A stretch of 64,000 nt of DNA from Phytophthora colocasiae (GCA_018806915.1 JAGKQI010000087.1:992001-1056000); one strand, 5' to 3'. Positions 11,181 through 22,411 are shown, counted from the first letter of the stretch. Numbers and translations: made by a program. Notes: generated by a model from the letters alone, not told the origin.

Positions 11181-14100
11181 TTAGTTTAACGGCTTCCCAG
11201 AGTCTGCCTCATCACCCAGAAGTTTCTCCCGTAGGTGGTTCGGCATGTCCTTGAGTGCACCTTGTCGAGCGAGTTGCTTAAGTGCCTCCAGAGTTTTCAG
11301 ATCTTCACAGGGTTTTCCAGGGTGTACTCTTCCACATACTTCACAGGGTGGCATCCGCCACATTCGACTCGGGTGTCCTTTCTCCTGACAGCGGTCACAC
11401 GTGACGTCTCTCCAGCAATCTTCTTCTGAATGCCCTGAGCGTTGACATTTTTCACAGAACTTGTTCCAGTAGCCACTATTCTCATGACGCCTCTGGTGGA
11501 ATCCCTGACCGGGACTGGGGCGGCGGACGCCATCCCATGTTATCCATCACTCGATATACTTCATTCGTCAGAGTCTGCGTCCAATCTGCACTTGGTGGAG
11601 CCTTTGAATTGTTCGAAGATGCTTGCGCAGTACTTTCATCACGGGTAGACTCTAAAGTCGTACTTGGAGTTCTGGAATCACCAGTCTGATCTCTGGTATC
11701 CTGATTGGATTTCAGAGATTCCTTGTGATTTTCAGAGTTTTCAGAATCATAATCTTCAGAATCCACGTTTCTTGCGACATAAGTCCGATGCACACGCTTG
11801 GGCTTGAACTGCCCTCGCGGAATATTATCAGCTCGGAAATCTCGAGACTTGGCAGGGGTCATTTCATGGTCACCAGTTCGCCACACATCTTCATCTTGCT
11901 GCAACGCATATTCCAAGTCTGAAATTCGGCGAAATCTCTGACCTTGCAGCGACGTTTTCAGGCGTGCATCCTTAAGCTTCGTGATGAATCGCAGTACATG
12001 CTTCTCAAGACGCTTGGACGACTTCCGGAAATCAATGTCAGCTTTTCCAGCGGCAGAATTAAGTCGGTAGAAAAATTCAAGCGGAGTCTCAGAGTCTTTC
12101 ATAGCCATAGTGAAGTATCTCAGAATACGATGACCGAGCTTTGCAATAACGTTTCTTGAACTCTGAAGATAGCTCTTTCCAATCACGGGACACACTTTTG
12201 GGAAGCTGGCTAAACCAGTCTCGCGCAGACACGGGGAGCTTCAACTTGAGTTCCTGGATGCGCGTCTTAGTCGACCAACCTCCTTGAGAAGCCATATTCG
12301 TAAATCGCTCCCACCAGTGGACACGTTCCCTGAGGGTGGCTCTGGGGTCAAATTCTCCAAGGTTGTTCGAATTCATGAACGGCCTTAGCGTCAGGAGTGT
12401 GGTTCCAGCTTGCGCTTGAGTTGCTGCCGTCAAATTCACCACTTCACCTGGCTCCGAGTTCTCCGATGACGAGCTCGCAGAGTCTGAACTTGAATCGTCA
12501 GAGTCTCCACCAGAGTCTGGCGCTCTGTCATGACGCTTCGCTCTGCGAGACGCTCTCCGATCTCCATTAGGCCGTCCAGCTTCAGTTTTCTGCGGCGGAT
12601 CTCGTCTCGGAGTAGGCGCACGTCTAGTATCGCCTTTGGTCTCTGTCACCGAAGTCGCTTGAGTCACCTGGGTGGCCGTAGCAGTAGTAGCGCCGCCATT
12701 CCTCTCGGCCTTCACTCGCTTCGTCCCCGTGCTTCGTGCAGGGGTGCCTTGCTGGAAGGTTGCAAAATCTCGAGATTCCGTCTTGAGAGCCGGTGAATGT
12801 GACATGGGTTCAACCCCAACCCTTCTTGAGTCACTTCTGATTTCCGACCCGGATACTGGATACATAGTTGCAACTTCAGGGTTACCGGTATGTAACACTT
12901 GGCTTGAAGTTGCTGAATCGGGGTGACCGACCCTTCGCGCCTCTTCAACTTGGGATAATGTCGCTCGAAGGTTTCTCAACTAACCGGCTTGGAACCGTTG
13001 CATGTTCTGAGAACTTTCTTTCTCCCTGTCGCGCTCGGCTTCCATGACTTTCATTCGCTGCTGTAAGGCTTCCATTTGAGAAATTCAGTCCCGTTTCTTC
13101 TCGTCAGTCGCACGCACACGTTCGGCTTCGGTCTCGGCCTCTCTCTGTCGCCAGCGTTCAGCAAACTCTGATTCCAGACGTTGGTTTTCAGAGTTCTGGA
13201 GCTCCGTTTTCAGAGTTTCCAACTCCGCCACGCTGCGATTCCTGAGCTTGTTTTCAGATACTAGACTTCTGCGTTCTTCAGCGTCGTCGGCACGTCTCTC
13301 AGCCTCCAGCCTCGCGTTTTCCGACTTCAACAAGCGCTCGGTGAGCGTCTGAATTTCGCGCCTTGCCTCCAAGTCACGTTGCTCTCGACGACGATCGCGT
13401 TCCATGGACTCCAAGCGTTCTCGGGCCAAGAACTCCATCTGCGCTTGCTCCATCCGGCTTTGCCACTCCTGCTGTTGCCTCATGACGTTCAACTCGATCT
13501 GGGCAGGTCCTGATCTCTGAGAACTTCGGGTTTCAGACTTCGTACGACTCGACGCGATGGAACTCAAGCGTCGGGACGGTGGTCTTGGAAGGTCGTCACT
13601 CTTCACACTTTGGCGGTGGCTCTGGTGACTTTCGCTTCGGGTGGAGACAGATACAGGCGGAATCTCCGGAGTCAATTGCCTGAAATCCCGTGAAGAACTT
13701 CCGACAGACACATGGTATCCCGGCTTCGCGTCTGGCACCCCTGGTTTCTCTTCCGGCATGTCAACATCTTCGATCTCTGGTTTCACTGGTAACAGCGTTC
13801 GCGTCACCTGGATCCCCATGCCCTCAGAGATTGCTCCTCCCGTATCAACACCTTGAGCAATTAACGCCAGACCTCCTGTGGATAGCGACATGTGTGATGC
13901 CGCCCCTCGACTCATGGACATCAAGGACGAGTCTGTAGAGCTTCCGCGCGAAGTCTGGAATCCCGACGACTGATCATCCGAGGTCCCAACGACACTGGGA
14001 ATTAGTACATCCGACATCTGAGTCTGAGAGATGCTTTGATCTTCGGACATTGGATTTTCAGACTCTGGTCGCGTGTTATCAGAGCGACTCTCATATTGCG

Positions 14101-15412
14101 GCAGTGAAGACAGCGATGGCGTCGATAAAGCTGACGGTGTCGACGGGATTTGTGGGCGCGGCGGTCTCTGCTGTAAGCGCTTGGACTGCGGCGGCTCGTC
14201 ACTGCTGGAACCGTCAGAACTGTGCGTCACTCGGAGTCCGGTCACCCGGAGTCGCATGATCAGTCGTTGTCCTTGTAGGTCAGCATCTTTGTCAGGTAAT
14301 ACACTTTCTGCTTCGTTCTTGCCAGTTGTGTCTTCTTGCTTCATGCTTTCTGGGAGTCGGCAAACTTGTAACCTGGCGGTCACTGTGGCCCACTCAGCCA
14401 ATTCCACTGCGAGTCGACTCTGAAGTTCGGACGCCACACTGCGTACTTGAGACCCAACGACGGCTGACGCCTGCGTCTGAGACCAGGTTGGGAGGAGGTT
14501 CTGGAATTCGAAACCTGCCTCGTACAACATTGTCTGAAGAACAGCCACACACTCCGGTGCTGTCAACGTGCTCATCGGAATCTCAACATAAGATAGGTCT
14601 TGGATCCAACCAAAACCCTGACGCCTCACGTGAAACTCCGAGATCCACATATCCTCAGGGAAGACGGAGGAACATCGCCATTTGATGTAGTCGCCGGTCG
14701 CTGCAGCGGCTTTCTGGAAAGCATCAGCACTGGGCTTCGTCGTTGGCCACATATACTCGACGCTTGGCGGGACGACCTTGCCTGTGTCCATATCTCTCCA
14801 ACGGCGGAACTCACGACGCACATACTTCAGAGCACGTTCCCCATCAAGCGAGTCAGCCCTCCCAGACTCATCAGACGGTGTCTTCAGAGACTCTTCAGAC
14901 TTGATCGCCATGTCATCAGACATAGGTGCGTCTTCAGACTTTGGGGACCGTGGAACATGTTCTTCAGAGAATCCGGGTTCTGGTTTCACTTCATCCACAA
15001 ACTGGACGGAAGTTGCCGAATCTGAACACAGATCGATCACTTCCGGGGACTCAACCATATCGGCGCCTCCCTCAGACGCCTCATCACCACCCTCGCGGGC
15101 AATGGTCGCCTCGTCACCAGAAGCTTCGACTTCTGACGGGCCTTCAGAACCTTGTTCACCAGGGACAGCAGGTGTCTCTTGAACTTCTGGTTCCTCAGCA
15201 GGCTGGTCTTCGACCGCCGGTTCTGGGACGCTCACATTCTCAGCTGCCTTCTTCTCTCGCGCAGCTTTCCTCTTCTCGCGGGCCGCCTTCTGGATAGCAT
15301 CCAAGTCTGGTTGCTCCTCAGGCGGCAAACCTTGTAGACGCTTGGATTGACGTGTCGGAATACTCCGACCACGACCACGGCGTCCTCCTCTCGTAGATCC
15401 TGGCGTAGCCAT
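11181..15412 (-). pseudogene. element 1 Gag with zinc knuckles
   Basis: Minus-strand Gag. I take the start at 15412 (MATPGSTRGGRRGRG); an upstream in-frame ATG exists at 15475. Order: an Arg/Gly-rich N-terminus, long Ser/Glu/Pro-rich disordered stretches, a coiled coil around 13100-13500, then the retrotransposon Gag core (WWERFTNMASQGGW, ARDWFSQLPKSVSRDWKELS) and three zinc knuckles near 11300-11450: CEKCQRSGHSEEDC intact, the second with Trp in place of its last Cys, the third CEVCGRVHPGKPC. The frame is continuous from 15412 to about 12130 except for two in-frame stops (TGA at 13085-13087, TAG near 12980); one frameshift near 12130 precedes the rest. Confidence 0.8.
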
Positions 15413-15507
15413 CTTGAATATAGACGCTTGACAGGAAACTTTCTCTTCTTGTACTCTCAAATCCGGTGATATCACGATTCCAAAGATCCGGGCACGCGCA
15501 CCACGGT

Positions 15508-17180
15508 GAAACTTTGGCCGCGGAGCAGGGGGCGTATAGTGAACCCTAGTTATACGACTACTGAAAAGGGGTTTTCAGAGCCGTACAACGGTAGGTTGGC
15601 GTGTGGTACCTTGCGGTATCCTCGTGGGTTCGTTGTCTTCGGAAATATGACCCTCGCCGGAGTCTGAGAATGTATGGTGAAGAGAAGTTGGAGTTCCCTC
15701 GGAGTCTGGTGTCGGTATTCAGGAAATCCTTCCAGGAGCGTTCGGTAATCGGAATCTCTGGGAACCGGGATGGTTTCCAGGAAGTCGGCGGTCGAAAAGA
15801 GGTTAATATACCAGAGAAAGTCTGAAATCGGTGTCTGAATATCACAAATCCAGAACCGAGATACCTGACTTTCAGAGATAAACAACCAATATACAGAGTT
15901 CGAAAATATACAAATATATACAGCCGTTCTTATTCTTTCTAGGCCCTTGAACGGTGGGCTAATACTCCCAGGTCAACTAGGGGACTTGCTACCAGACACC
16001 TGGTCTGTCTGGTATCCCTTTACGTTCGCGCACCACCCTCTAGTATAGAGGGAAAATATAAACCAATACAATCGGCTATATATAACAGTCTACCTTGCAC
16101 TCTGAAAACGACTGTCTAGTTTCCAGAGCCTGTCCAAACGAGCAATATGAAATGGGCTACCGCTAGAGACAAAACAAACGACCCAACTAGGATATGGAAT
16201 AGGCGGGTCCTTTCAGGTCTCTACGTTACCTGATCTCCACCTAAGGGGATTGAATTTGGTGGAGATCACACGACGTACGTGATGACGCAGTGGCTTGAAT
16301 ACCTCTCAAGCGGACTTGTGCAGTAGCAAGCAAATTGAACTCTGTTTATCGTTTATCTTCCTCATAACTATCATATCTTTCTGGTATCTCTCTTCTTCTT
16401 GTCATCTTTTGCGTCCTTTCAGCAGTCAGTCTTCATATGTCAGGTACACTTGGCTCTTGTATATATAAGATATCTTGACTTGATCTTAGTATGCAGTCTG
16501 TGCAGCCGATCTCGATGGGTTGACAGGTAGAGACGTCATTACGGGGGATGTGCAGGTCAGTAATCACTTGAATACGTGACTTGAACTTGGGTTCACTTGG
16601 TTTCAGTATGGTCTTGAATCTTCGGTGGTTTCAGAGTCTGGTATCCTGGTTTTCAGAGTCTGATATCACTTGGTTTTCAGAGTCTTACTCGCTCAGAGTT
16701 AGAGATACCAGAGTTTCGAGTAGGAGACCAGAGTACGGAGCACTAATGCTTTAACGTACATGAAGATCTTGAGGGTTGCGCGGGTGCGCGGCGTCCGGCG
16801 CGCGATACTTGGTCTCTGCGGGTATATATTGTGAATCCTTGAACCATCCATCGTCGCGCTGGACGGTAACGGGATGAGGTCTCTCAGAGATACGTTCTTC
16901 TGAGAGACTTTCCGCCAGAACTTAGGCACTCATCGTCGGGGAAAGTCCGGTGACCAGACAGAGTGTAGTTGACCTTCAGAGTTGTGCACACTCTGAAGTA
17001 CACTTCTGGTCCTTTGGGCCCCTTTACAGTCAGGCGAAGGTTTATCCACAGTCTTCCACAGATGTCGCACGGGTGCGGCCGCGTCCCAAAGTCCCTTTCG
17101 CTTATAACCCATAGTATAACCAATCACATCGTAACGTAATATCCACCTGTCGCTCGAAAATCGGAATTAACATCATGTCA
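15508..17180 (-). repeat. LTR of element 1 (long form)
   Basis: On the minus strand it begins TGACATGATG and ends near GTTTCA, a TG...CA pair. The same sequence recurs as a solo copy at 40487-41318, which defines both ends. This copy is about 1.67 kb because it contains about 0.85 kb (roughly 15823-16668) absent from the solo copy. The conserved outer 500 bases include a GCGGCGTCCGGCGCGCG-type GC block and TCTCAGAGA motifs. It holds the promoter and polyadenylation signals by position; none is assigned. Confidence 0.75.
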
Positions 17181-17820
17181 GATTCCTTCCGCTGACTCGC
17201 ACTATCAAGCCCGGCTTGAGTGCCGCTCATCGCGTGCAGCGCTGCTGCACGTGAGCACGCAGGTTGTTCGGGTGCTGGGCGTTTGAAACCGCCAGCACCT
17301 CCTGCCGCGCAGTCGATTCCCTGAACCGCTGCGCCTCCATCCGCTCCCGGAGCGGATGAAGCAACCGCATCGTCGACTCCCGGAGTCGACGTTCTCTCGC
17401 TAGCTTTCAGCGCTAGCGAGTGTTGGCTTGTATACGTATCGTCAGCTCCCAAAGCTGACGCACGATCGCTAGTTCGTGGAACTAGCAGCGAATGTTCGCC
17501 AATACACGCATCATCAGCTCCCGGAGCTGATGCACGATCGCTAGTTCCCAGAACTAGCAGCGACGCGCCAGTGGCGTCAGCTCTCAGAGCTGACGCACGC
17601 CTTTTGGTTCCCCGAATTTTATTTTCTTCGTCAACTCCCAGAGTCGACGCGACGTCGTCGGAAGTACCTCCAAGGATACCGGTAATACCGGTATTTTACC
17701 TTCTCTCAGGTGATGCGATTCACCTGACCATCACTCATGTGACAAACATCATTCAGATGTTTATGCGTCAGGTGATTCACATTCACCTGGCCATCACTTA
17801 TGTGACCGCGACCCTTCGGC
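17181..17820 (-). other. hairpin-rich protease-RT spacer of element B
   Basis: Counterpart of 32362-33010 in element A. It holds a run of short palindromes with a shared form, for example GTCGACTCCGGGAGTCGAC and CATCAGCTCCCGGAGCTGATG-like units. No convincing domain is read through it. Confidence 0.6.
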
Positions 17821-18471
17821 TCAGATTTCTGAGTCGACACACATTTTCTCCCAACGACTCTCGGAGGCAGCGGCGGCCGCTGCTGCCTCAACTGGGGATC
17901 CACATGCACCGGCCGGTGCATGTGCAGCACTGACAGGGCCATCGCTCTCTGTCGCGCATGTGTTGTTGAAGCGTACGAGCGTACGCTTCTCCCAGTTGAC
18001 CACCGGGTCATGCCGTGCAAGCCACGGCATGCCTATTACCAAGTCGTACTTATCGTCTAGATCGAAGACGATAAGATCTCCCACAAACGTCCTTCGTTTG
18101 TAAGAGAAGCGCACACGGACTACGCGCTTCTCAGACCTCACGGTGGCACCTGTTGCCAACCGCACCTCCAACACGCCGCGAGGCGTGTCGGCCTCTTCGA
18201 AGTCAAGCCTTCGAAGACTTCCCTGTCGAACAAAGTTGTTCGACGCGCCCGAGTCCACTAGGGCACGAAGAGAGTTCGCTCCCTTCGACATCACGTTCAG
18301 GATGACAAGGTTTGACTTGTCATCTTGCAGCTTACAGCGAGAAACCTTCTCGCTGGGGGCAGCAGTCCTCATTGTCGCGTGACCAAGCTCGACACGCGAG
18401 ACTGCATCACCAGTAGGACGCCCCGCGCCTACTGGTCCTTGGCGTTTTTTGAACGCCCGCCCGCTGTGCAC
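17821..18471 (-). CDS. element B retropepsin-like protease
   Basis: A 216-residue frame overlapping the end of gag by 43 bases in another frame. Active-site motif LRALVDSGASNNFV, then RRTFVGDLIVFDLDDKYDLV and IGMPWLARHDP, the typical gypsy protease C-terminal signature. Differs from the element A copy at one residue in DDKSNL versus DDKPNL. Confidence 0.85.
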   Translation of the reverse strand: MHSGRAFKKRQGPVGAGRPTGDAVSRVELGHATMRTAAPSEKVSRCKLQDDKSNLVILNVMSKGANSLRALVDSGASNNFVRQGSLRRLDFEEADTPRGVLEVRLATGATVRSEKRVVRVRFSYKRRTFVGDLIVFDLDDKYDLVIGMPWLARHDPVVNWEKRTLVRFNNTCATESDGPVSAAHAPAGACGSPVEAAAAAAASESRWEKMCVDSEI

Positions 18472-19364
18472 TCGCGTGCATAGTGACCGATGTTACTACA
18501 CTTGTAACATCGAACCTTGCTGTTCCTACTAGTCGTAGCACTCGAGAGGTCCATAGGTTCCGGACCTCCCGTCTTCACAACAGGACGCGCCGGCTTCGGC
18601 GCGTTCGCATGGAGTTTAGCTTGACGCCGGCTAAACTCCTCTTGCATCGCAAGGCTAATCGCCTCCTCGAGAGTATTCGGATACTCTCGGAAGAGATATG
18701 TTTTGACGGGACCATCTCTTAGTCCCTTCATGAACGTGACGACCTTGGTCGCCTCGTCGATCGGGTTGGCCACTATGTTCGATACCAAGTATCGAGCACG
18801 CTGGGCAAATGTGTGAACACCATCCTTGCCCTTTTGCAGATCGAGAAACTCCGCTGTCGATCTGAACTCGTTCTTCGGTGGCTCAAACGCAAGCTTGAGC
18901 TCCTCTTTGAACACCTCGTACGTGCCGAAGCACGTAGGATCCGAGAGTCGGCGCCCATAGGCCCAACTCCTCGCACGTCCGCCAAGACATGACATGGCGA
19001 ACGCGACCTTCGACATCGGATCGACGATACGTCGAGCCGCAACGGCTGTGTCGAGTTCGACAAGCCATCGAAGGAGGGTCTCGTCCTCCTTCCCCGTGTA
19101 GGTACTCACGTGGAGTATTAACGACTCCACGCGTGGCTTAGGGGAAGCCACCGAGGCAGCAACATCTCGTTGCTCCTTAACAATGTACCCCAGAGCAACA
19201 CCGTGTTGCTCTGTCGGCGATAGCGTACGAAGCATCGTAGCTACCGCTGCCTCTCCAATGACTCGCGAGAGTCTTTGGAGAGTCTCCCACTCTGGATCAG
19301 ACAGGTGGGCGCAGTCCGTGCGCGTCACGGACATTTGAGGGGTCCCAGCAGATCCCTCATCCAT
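18429..19364 (-). CDS. element B Gag
   Basis: A 311-residue Gag starting MDEGSAGTPQ. Contains the capsid-like Gag core (about residues 80-220: LLRWLVELDTAVAARR, FAMSCLGGRARSWAYG) and one CCHC zinc knuckle near the C-terminus, CYKCSNIGHYAREC, for RNA binding. Almost identical to the element A Gag; at least one difference (SLILHV versus SLKLHV) maps to a hairpin loop. Confidence 0.9.
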   Translation of the reverse strand: MDEGSAGTPQMSVTRTDCAHLSDPEWETLQRLSRVIGEAAVATMLRTLSPTEQHGVALGYIVKEQRDVAASVASPKPRVESLILHVSTYTGKEDETLLRWLVELDTAVAARRIVDPMSKVAFAMSCLGGRARSWAYGRRLSDPTCFGTYEVFKEELKLAFEPPKNEFRSTAEFLDLQKGKDGVHTFAQRARYLVSNIVANPIDEATKVVTFMKGLRDGPVKTYLFREYPNTLEEAISLAMQEEFSRRQAKLHANAPKPARPVVKTGGPEPMDLSSATTSRNSKVRCYKCSNIGHYARECTAGGRSKNAKDQ

Positions 19365-19567
19365 TGGGGAGTTCTCTACCCGCGTTCGTATGACTCCATA
19401 CGAACGAACAGCAGTCGGTCGTGGGACGGACTACAAAGTGCTATCAGGTATAATGGGTCTACCTAGACCTATTAGATGGCGTACACGTGCGCTTACGTGT
19501 ATGAGGAAGCGTGTAATTAGAATAGACTTAATTTAAGTATTCTTATTTAAATAAGTATAATTAAATC

Positions 19568-20312
19568 ATGTATGGTATGGATTTACGTTTACGCGTAACA
19601 TTTTTACACTGGCTAGACTCTGAATCGCTAGCTGGAAGCGTAGGCCAGGTGAGGCAAACTGGTACTGTACCCACGAGTGGGTACGGTACCAGTGTACCTT
19701 TTTTCGCATACGTCAGGAAATGTGAGGCTCCCCTCGCCCCCCCTCCTCCGCGTTCTCGGTAATAAATGGCGCTCGCCGCGTCGCTCTTCTTCACAGGTCT
19801 CTTCGTCAACGTCGAGAAGTCGTCGGTCCTGCCGTCGATCGATGTCCTCCGCTTCTTGTGCCTTGATCTGTAGTATCTGTTCTGCTCCTTGCACGTCCGC
19901 TCATCGGTCTTCTGCATGTCCAGCGTAGCCTTGCGCCTTGATCTGTAGTATCTGTTCTTGTGCCTTGCGCTCCTCTTGCTGGTCCTTCGTCTGCCATCGT
20001 GTTGAGTACAAAGTCCCGTTCGGGAGTCCGCCCTACGCCTTGGTCTTGTCGCGCGTCCAGTTCATCTTCCTGGGCCATGCCGTTTGCAGCCCGCCCGCTA
20101 CGGCGAACCTGGTCATAGCGCGCAGCGAAGCCTTCTGCGCGGCGAGTCCTTGGCCACAGCTTGCCACCACCTCGTCACCTCGCCCGCAGAGACGACCTCA
20201 CATGTCCCGCAATGGACTAGGGGCTGCCCGAAGGCAGCACCCGCAGAGCGGCGTCGAGGCTCAGCTCGGCGCCGTCTACCGGGAGGACGTCACGCCAACC
20301 CGACCAAAAATA
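19568..20312. mobile_element. about 745-bp insertion in element B LTR, unclassified
   Basis: Interrupts the LTR between two copies of ATAATTAAATC, which may be the target duplication or partly chance. Inside: a near-perfect palindrome around 19660-19690 (GTACCCAC-GA-GTGGGTAC within longer arms), a repeated stretch GCCTTGATCTGTAGTATCTG at about 19860 and 19942, and a minus-strand frame reading a Gln/Glu/Arg-rich coiled-coil-like peptide (AEQILQIKAQEAEDIDRRQD). No transposase is encoded. Confidence 0.6.
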
Positions 20313-20464
20313 ATTAAATCAAATATAACTAAATTAAACTGCAAAATACCGTAAAATGAGAACTGTTATTGAATTTGGCATAAACCAATTATGGACCTCC
20401 TAAAACTGTTTATCTATTTCTAAAGGGTCTGCCAACGTGTGGTTGGCAGAAACTCTGCTCAGTA

Positions 20465-21263
20465 CCGACTTCCTCTGTTTATACCGGTCACCTGCATATA
20501 AAGGTCAGCCAATCACAATCAAGAAAGAGAATAGTGAATTTCCTCTGCTTATAACGGTCGTACAAAACCGAATCACAACGGTACCGCGTTTTTGACACTG
20601 AACGCTGTACCAGTCATTTCAAGTTGACAATGCGCGGCAAACGACGAGCGTCATTCACGGCAGGAGAAAAACTTGCCGTGATAAATGCGGTGGGGGAGCC
20701 TCCAGACATCCGCAAGGCTATACGGCTGTTCTATCCTGATCTGAGTCCTGCCGTCTACGACTCCCGGCGAAAGCTGGTGGAGTCGTGGATTAGAGAAAAA
20801 GATAAAATCAAAGAGCAGTGTCAAATGCCGCACGGGAAGAAAAATAAGAAAGCTCGTCCAAAAGGAGTAGGTACTGTACTATCACTAGAAGCTGAACAGG
20901 AACTTGTTAAATGGGTAAACGCCCTCCGAAAGGAGGGCGTACCTATTTCAAATCTGTTGTTAGCGTTAGAGGCCAAAGACGTAGCTACAAGCTATGGCGT
21001 TACTAAGTTTGACGCGTCATGGAGTTGGTCCCCGGCTTTTAAATCTCGGCATAAGCTTTCAATGCGTGCCAGAACAAGACAAGGGCAAAAAAACCCCGGA
21101 AGATCTCGCTGTAGGAGAAGTTGGGTCGATATGGATACATAACAGTATTTTTTATTTTATGTTTTTATTTAATTCTTTAATTCTGTAGCCATCTGAACAT
21201 GCATGATCATGGTGGTACCTTGTACCATGTACACGGGTGACCGTTATAAACAGAGGACGTCGG
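20465..21263 (+). mobile_element. short pogo-like element with 30-bp TIRs
   Basis: Left end CCGACTTCCTCTGTTTATA and the inverted right end CCGACGTCCTCTGTTTATA continue as matching terminal inverted repeats for about 30 bp with three mismatches. TA precedes the left end; the right flank reads AA, so the TA duplication is altered on one side. A third TIR-like copy (TTTCCTCTGCTTATAACGGT) lies just inside the left end near 20537. It sits in the element B LTR and encodes only a DNA-binding domain. Confidence 0.8.
20624..21142 (+). CDS. CENP-B-type DNA-binding domain of a truncated pogo transposase
   Basis: A 172-residue frame from MRGKRRASFTAGEKLAVI-like N-terminus. It has two helix-turn-helix halves as in CENP-B/pogo transposases (EAEQELVKWVNALRKEGVPI; SWSWSPAFKSRHKLSMRART) and is clearly related to the N-terminus of the gene at 268-1915. 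The frame then ends in unrelated residues with no DDE core, so this is an internal-deletion derivative that could bind TIRs but not cut. Confidence 0.8.
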   Translation: MTMRGKRRASFTAGEKLAVINAVGEPPDIRKAIRLFYPDLSPAVYDSRRKLVESWIREKDKIKEQCQMPHGKKNKKARPKGVGTVLSLEAEQELVKWVNALRKEGVPISNLLLALEAKDVATSYGVTKFDASWSWSPAFKSRHKLSMRARTRQGQKNPGRSRCRRSWVDMDT

Positions 21264-21529
21264 AAATTGGTAGAAATCCGTTACTTTCTACCAATAATAT
21301 GCACAAATGCACACGAACCACCCAATAATGTGGTTCGCTCATGTAGCTATTGGTGTGTACAGCACACCAAGGTCTGAGGCCAATTTCCAACCTCTAACAG
21401 TTATCCTAACTGTTAGAGTTACAAGTGGTACTACCACTTGTACGTGTAACCCCGTTACAATATCGCTTCAGAAGGTTCTATTCTATCCCGAACAACATCG
21501 TCCGAGGTCGGCCACTCAAAGCTTCGCTA

Positions 21530-22411
21530 CCACCACCAGATCCTAGGTCTGGTTTTGAGTTTTTACGTCCATGGAGCAAAGCACGCTGTGTCTGCTGTTC
21601 GGCGTCCCTCCAAGCACGCTTTCGCGTACGCTACGTCGGGCTGAGTTAGCCCTGTCCTCGGCTTTAACAGGCTACGCACCTGCCCGGATCTCATGGCCGT
21701 CACCTGACCACCAAGTCGAGCTGGCGAGGCTAATTGAAACACGAGAGTCTCTGTTAAAGTACACATTTGGGTTTATTGACGGAAAGAACTTTCGGGTACG
21801 CTCAATTTATTAGCAATGCTGTGAAACATGTCAACAGTCTAACAGCGTTGTCTAACGTTCCGTAGGTGCAGCAGCCGTCTAACAGTGACCACCAGAACGC
21901 AATGTACAACGGCTGGCTTCATACTGTACTCGTCACCGGGATAATTTGCTTCGCGGCTGACAGCTGCATTATTTGGTGTAAGCACAAATGCCCCGGGTCG
22001 TGGAATGACTCCGACACCTCACTCGTCTTCCGAAACAAACTGCTAGATCCAACGTGTTGCCCAGACTCTCGTATGAACGTCGTGTCGGACTCAGCGTTTC
22101 CATGTGGAGCTTTGATGACAGGACGCATCCTGACGCCTCTTAAGGACGGAGATTCGAGCGCCTGCGGCCTTCACTACGGAGCTCTGCCAGGACGATCCAT
22201 AATGCTATTACATCGATCGGGCAGGCGGCTGAGTGGGGGGGGGATGGGGAGTATTCAGAAGGTGTACAGCCTGAACCTTCCTTTGTCGTATGACCCCGAG
22301 ATTCGCGGAGTGAGGATCAACAATATGTTTCGCATGGCAAACTACCGCGTCCGAACTGTTGGCATATCCCAAATCCGTACTACTTTCATGGAAGGCACAG
22401 AAGACTACTGA
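21530..22411 (+). pseudogene. Harbinger-like DDE nuclease, spliced, 5' truncated
   Basis: DDE_4-type transposase nuclease. Exon 1 ends in TFGFIDGKNFR (first catalytic Asp); a 70-bp intron (21796-21865, GTACG...CGTAG with TCTAAC branch) follows; exon 2 begins VQQPSNSDHQNAMYNGWLHT and carries CPGSWNDSDTS (second Asp) and VVSDSAFPC (third). Downstream is the family's C-terminal region to a stop at 22411. Upstream reading shows LGLVLSFYV in another frame, so there is a one-base break near 21570, and the N-terminus is cut off by the element B LTR at 21459. It faces the Myb/SANT-like gene at 22538-23751. Confidence 0.82.
21796..21865 (+). other. GT-AG intron in Harbinger-like nuclease
   Basis: Donor GTACGC after CGG (Arg), acceptor TTCCGTAG before GTGCAGCAG. 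TCTAAC lies 14 bases before the acceptor. Splicing gives KNFRVQQPSNSDHQ, the expected conserved junction. Confidence 0.8.

Larger units (their letters stand above)
2016..17180 (-). mobile_element. Ty3/gypsy retrotransposon, element 1, degraded
   Basis: A large LTR retrotransposon with sense on the minus strand. Order: LTR (15508-17180), gag, three zinc knuckles, aspartic protease, linker, RT, RNase H, second RNase H, integrase, chromodomain, then an antisense gene (2016-5108). A possible primer binding site starting TGGTGCGCG lies directly inside the LTR near 15505. The LTR outer end TGACATGATG abuts element B at 17180/17181, so element 1 inserted into element B. No matching 3' LTR is found at low coordinates; the far end is lost or lies beyond the window past the pogo-like gene. 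Several frameshifts and in-frame stops show it is inactive. Confidence 0.85.
17181..21459 (-). mobile_element. Ty3/gypsy element B, truncated, hairpin-tiled family
   Basis: Minus-strand copy nearly identical to element A (30273-38555): 5' LTR 19449-21459 with two nested insertions, gag 18429-19364, protease 17821-18471, and part of the protease-RT spacer. It stops abruptly at 17181 where element 1's LTR begins, so the remainder was displaced by that insertion. A primer binding site variant TGATAGCACTTTG follows the LTR. Confidence 0.88.
19449..21459 (-). repeat. 5' LTR of element B with two nested insertions
   Basis: On the minus strand it starts TGTAACGGGG at 21459 and ends CCCATTATA at 19449, matching the 460-bp LTR of element A once the insertions at about 19568-20312 and 20465-21263 are removed. 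The gene-proximal end is followed by the primer binding site variant. Confidence 0.85.
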
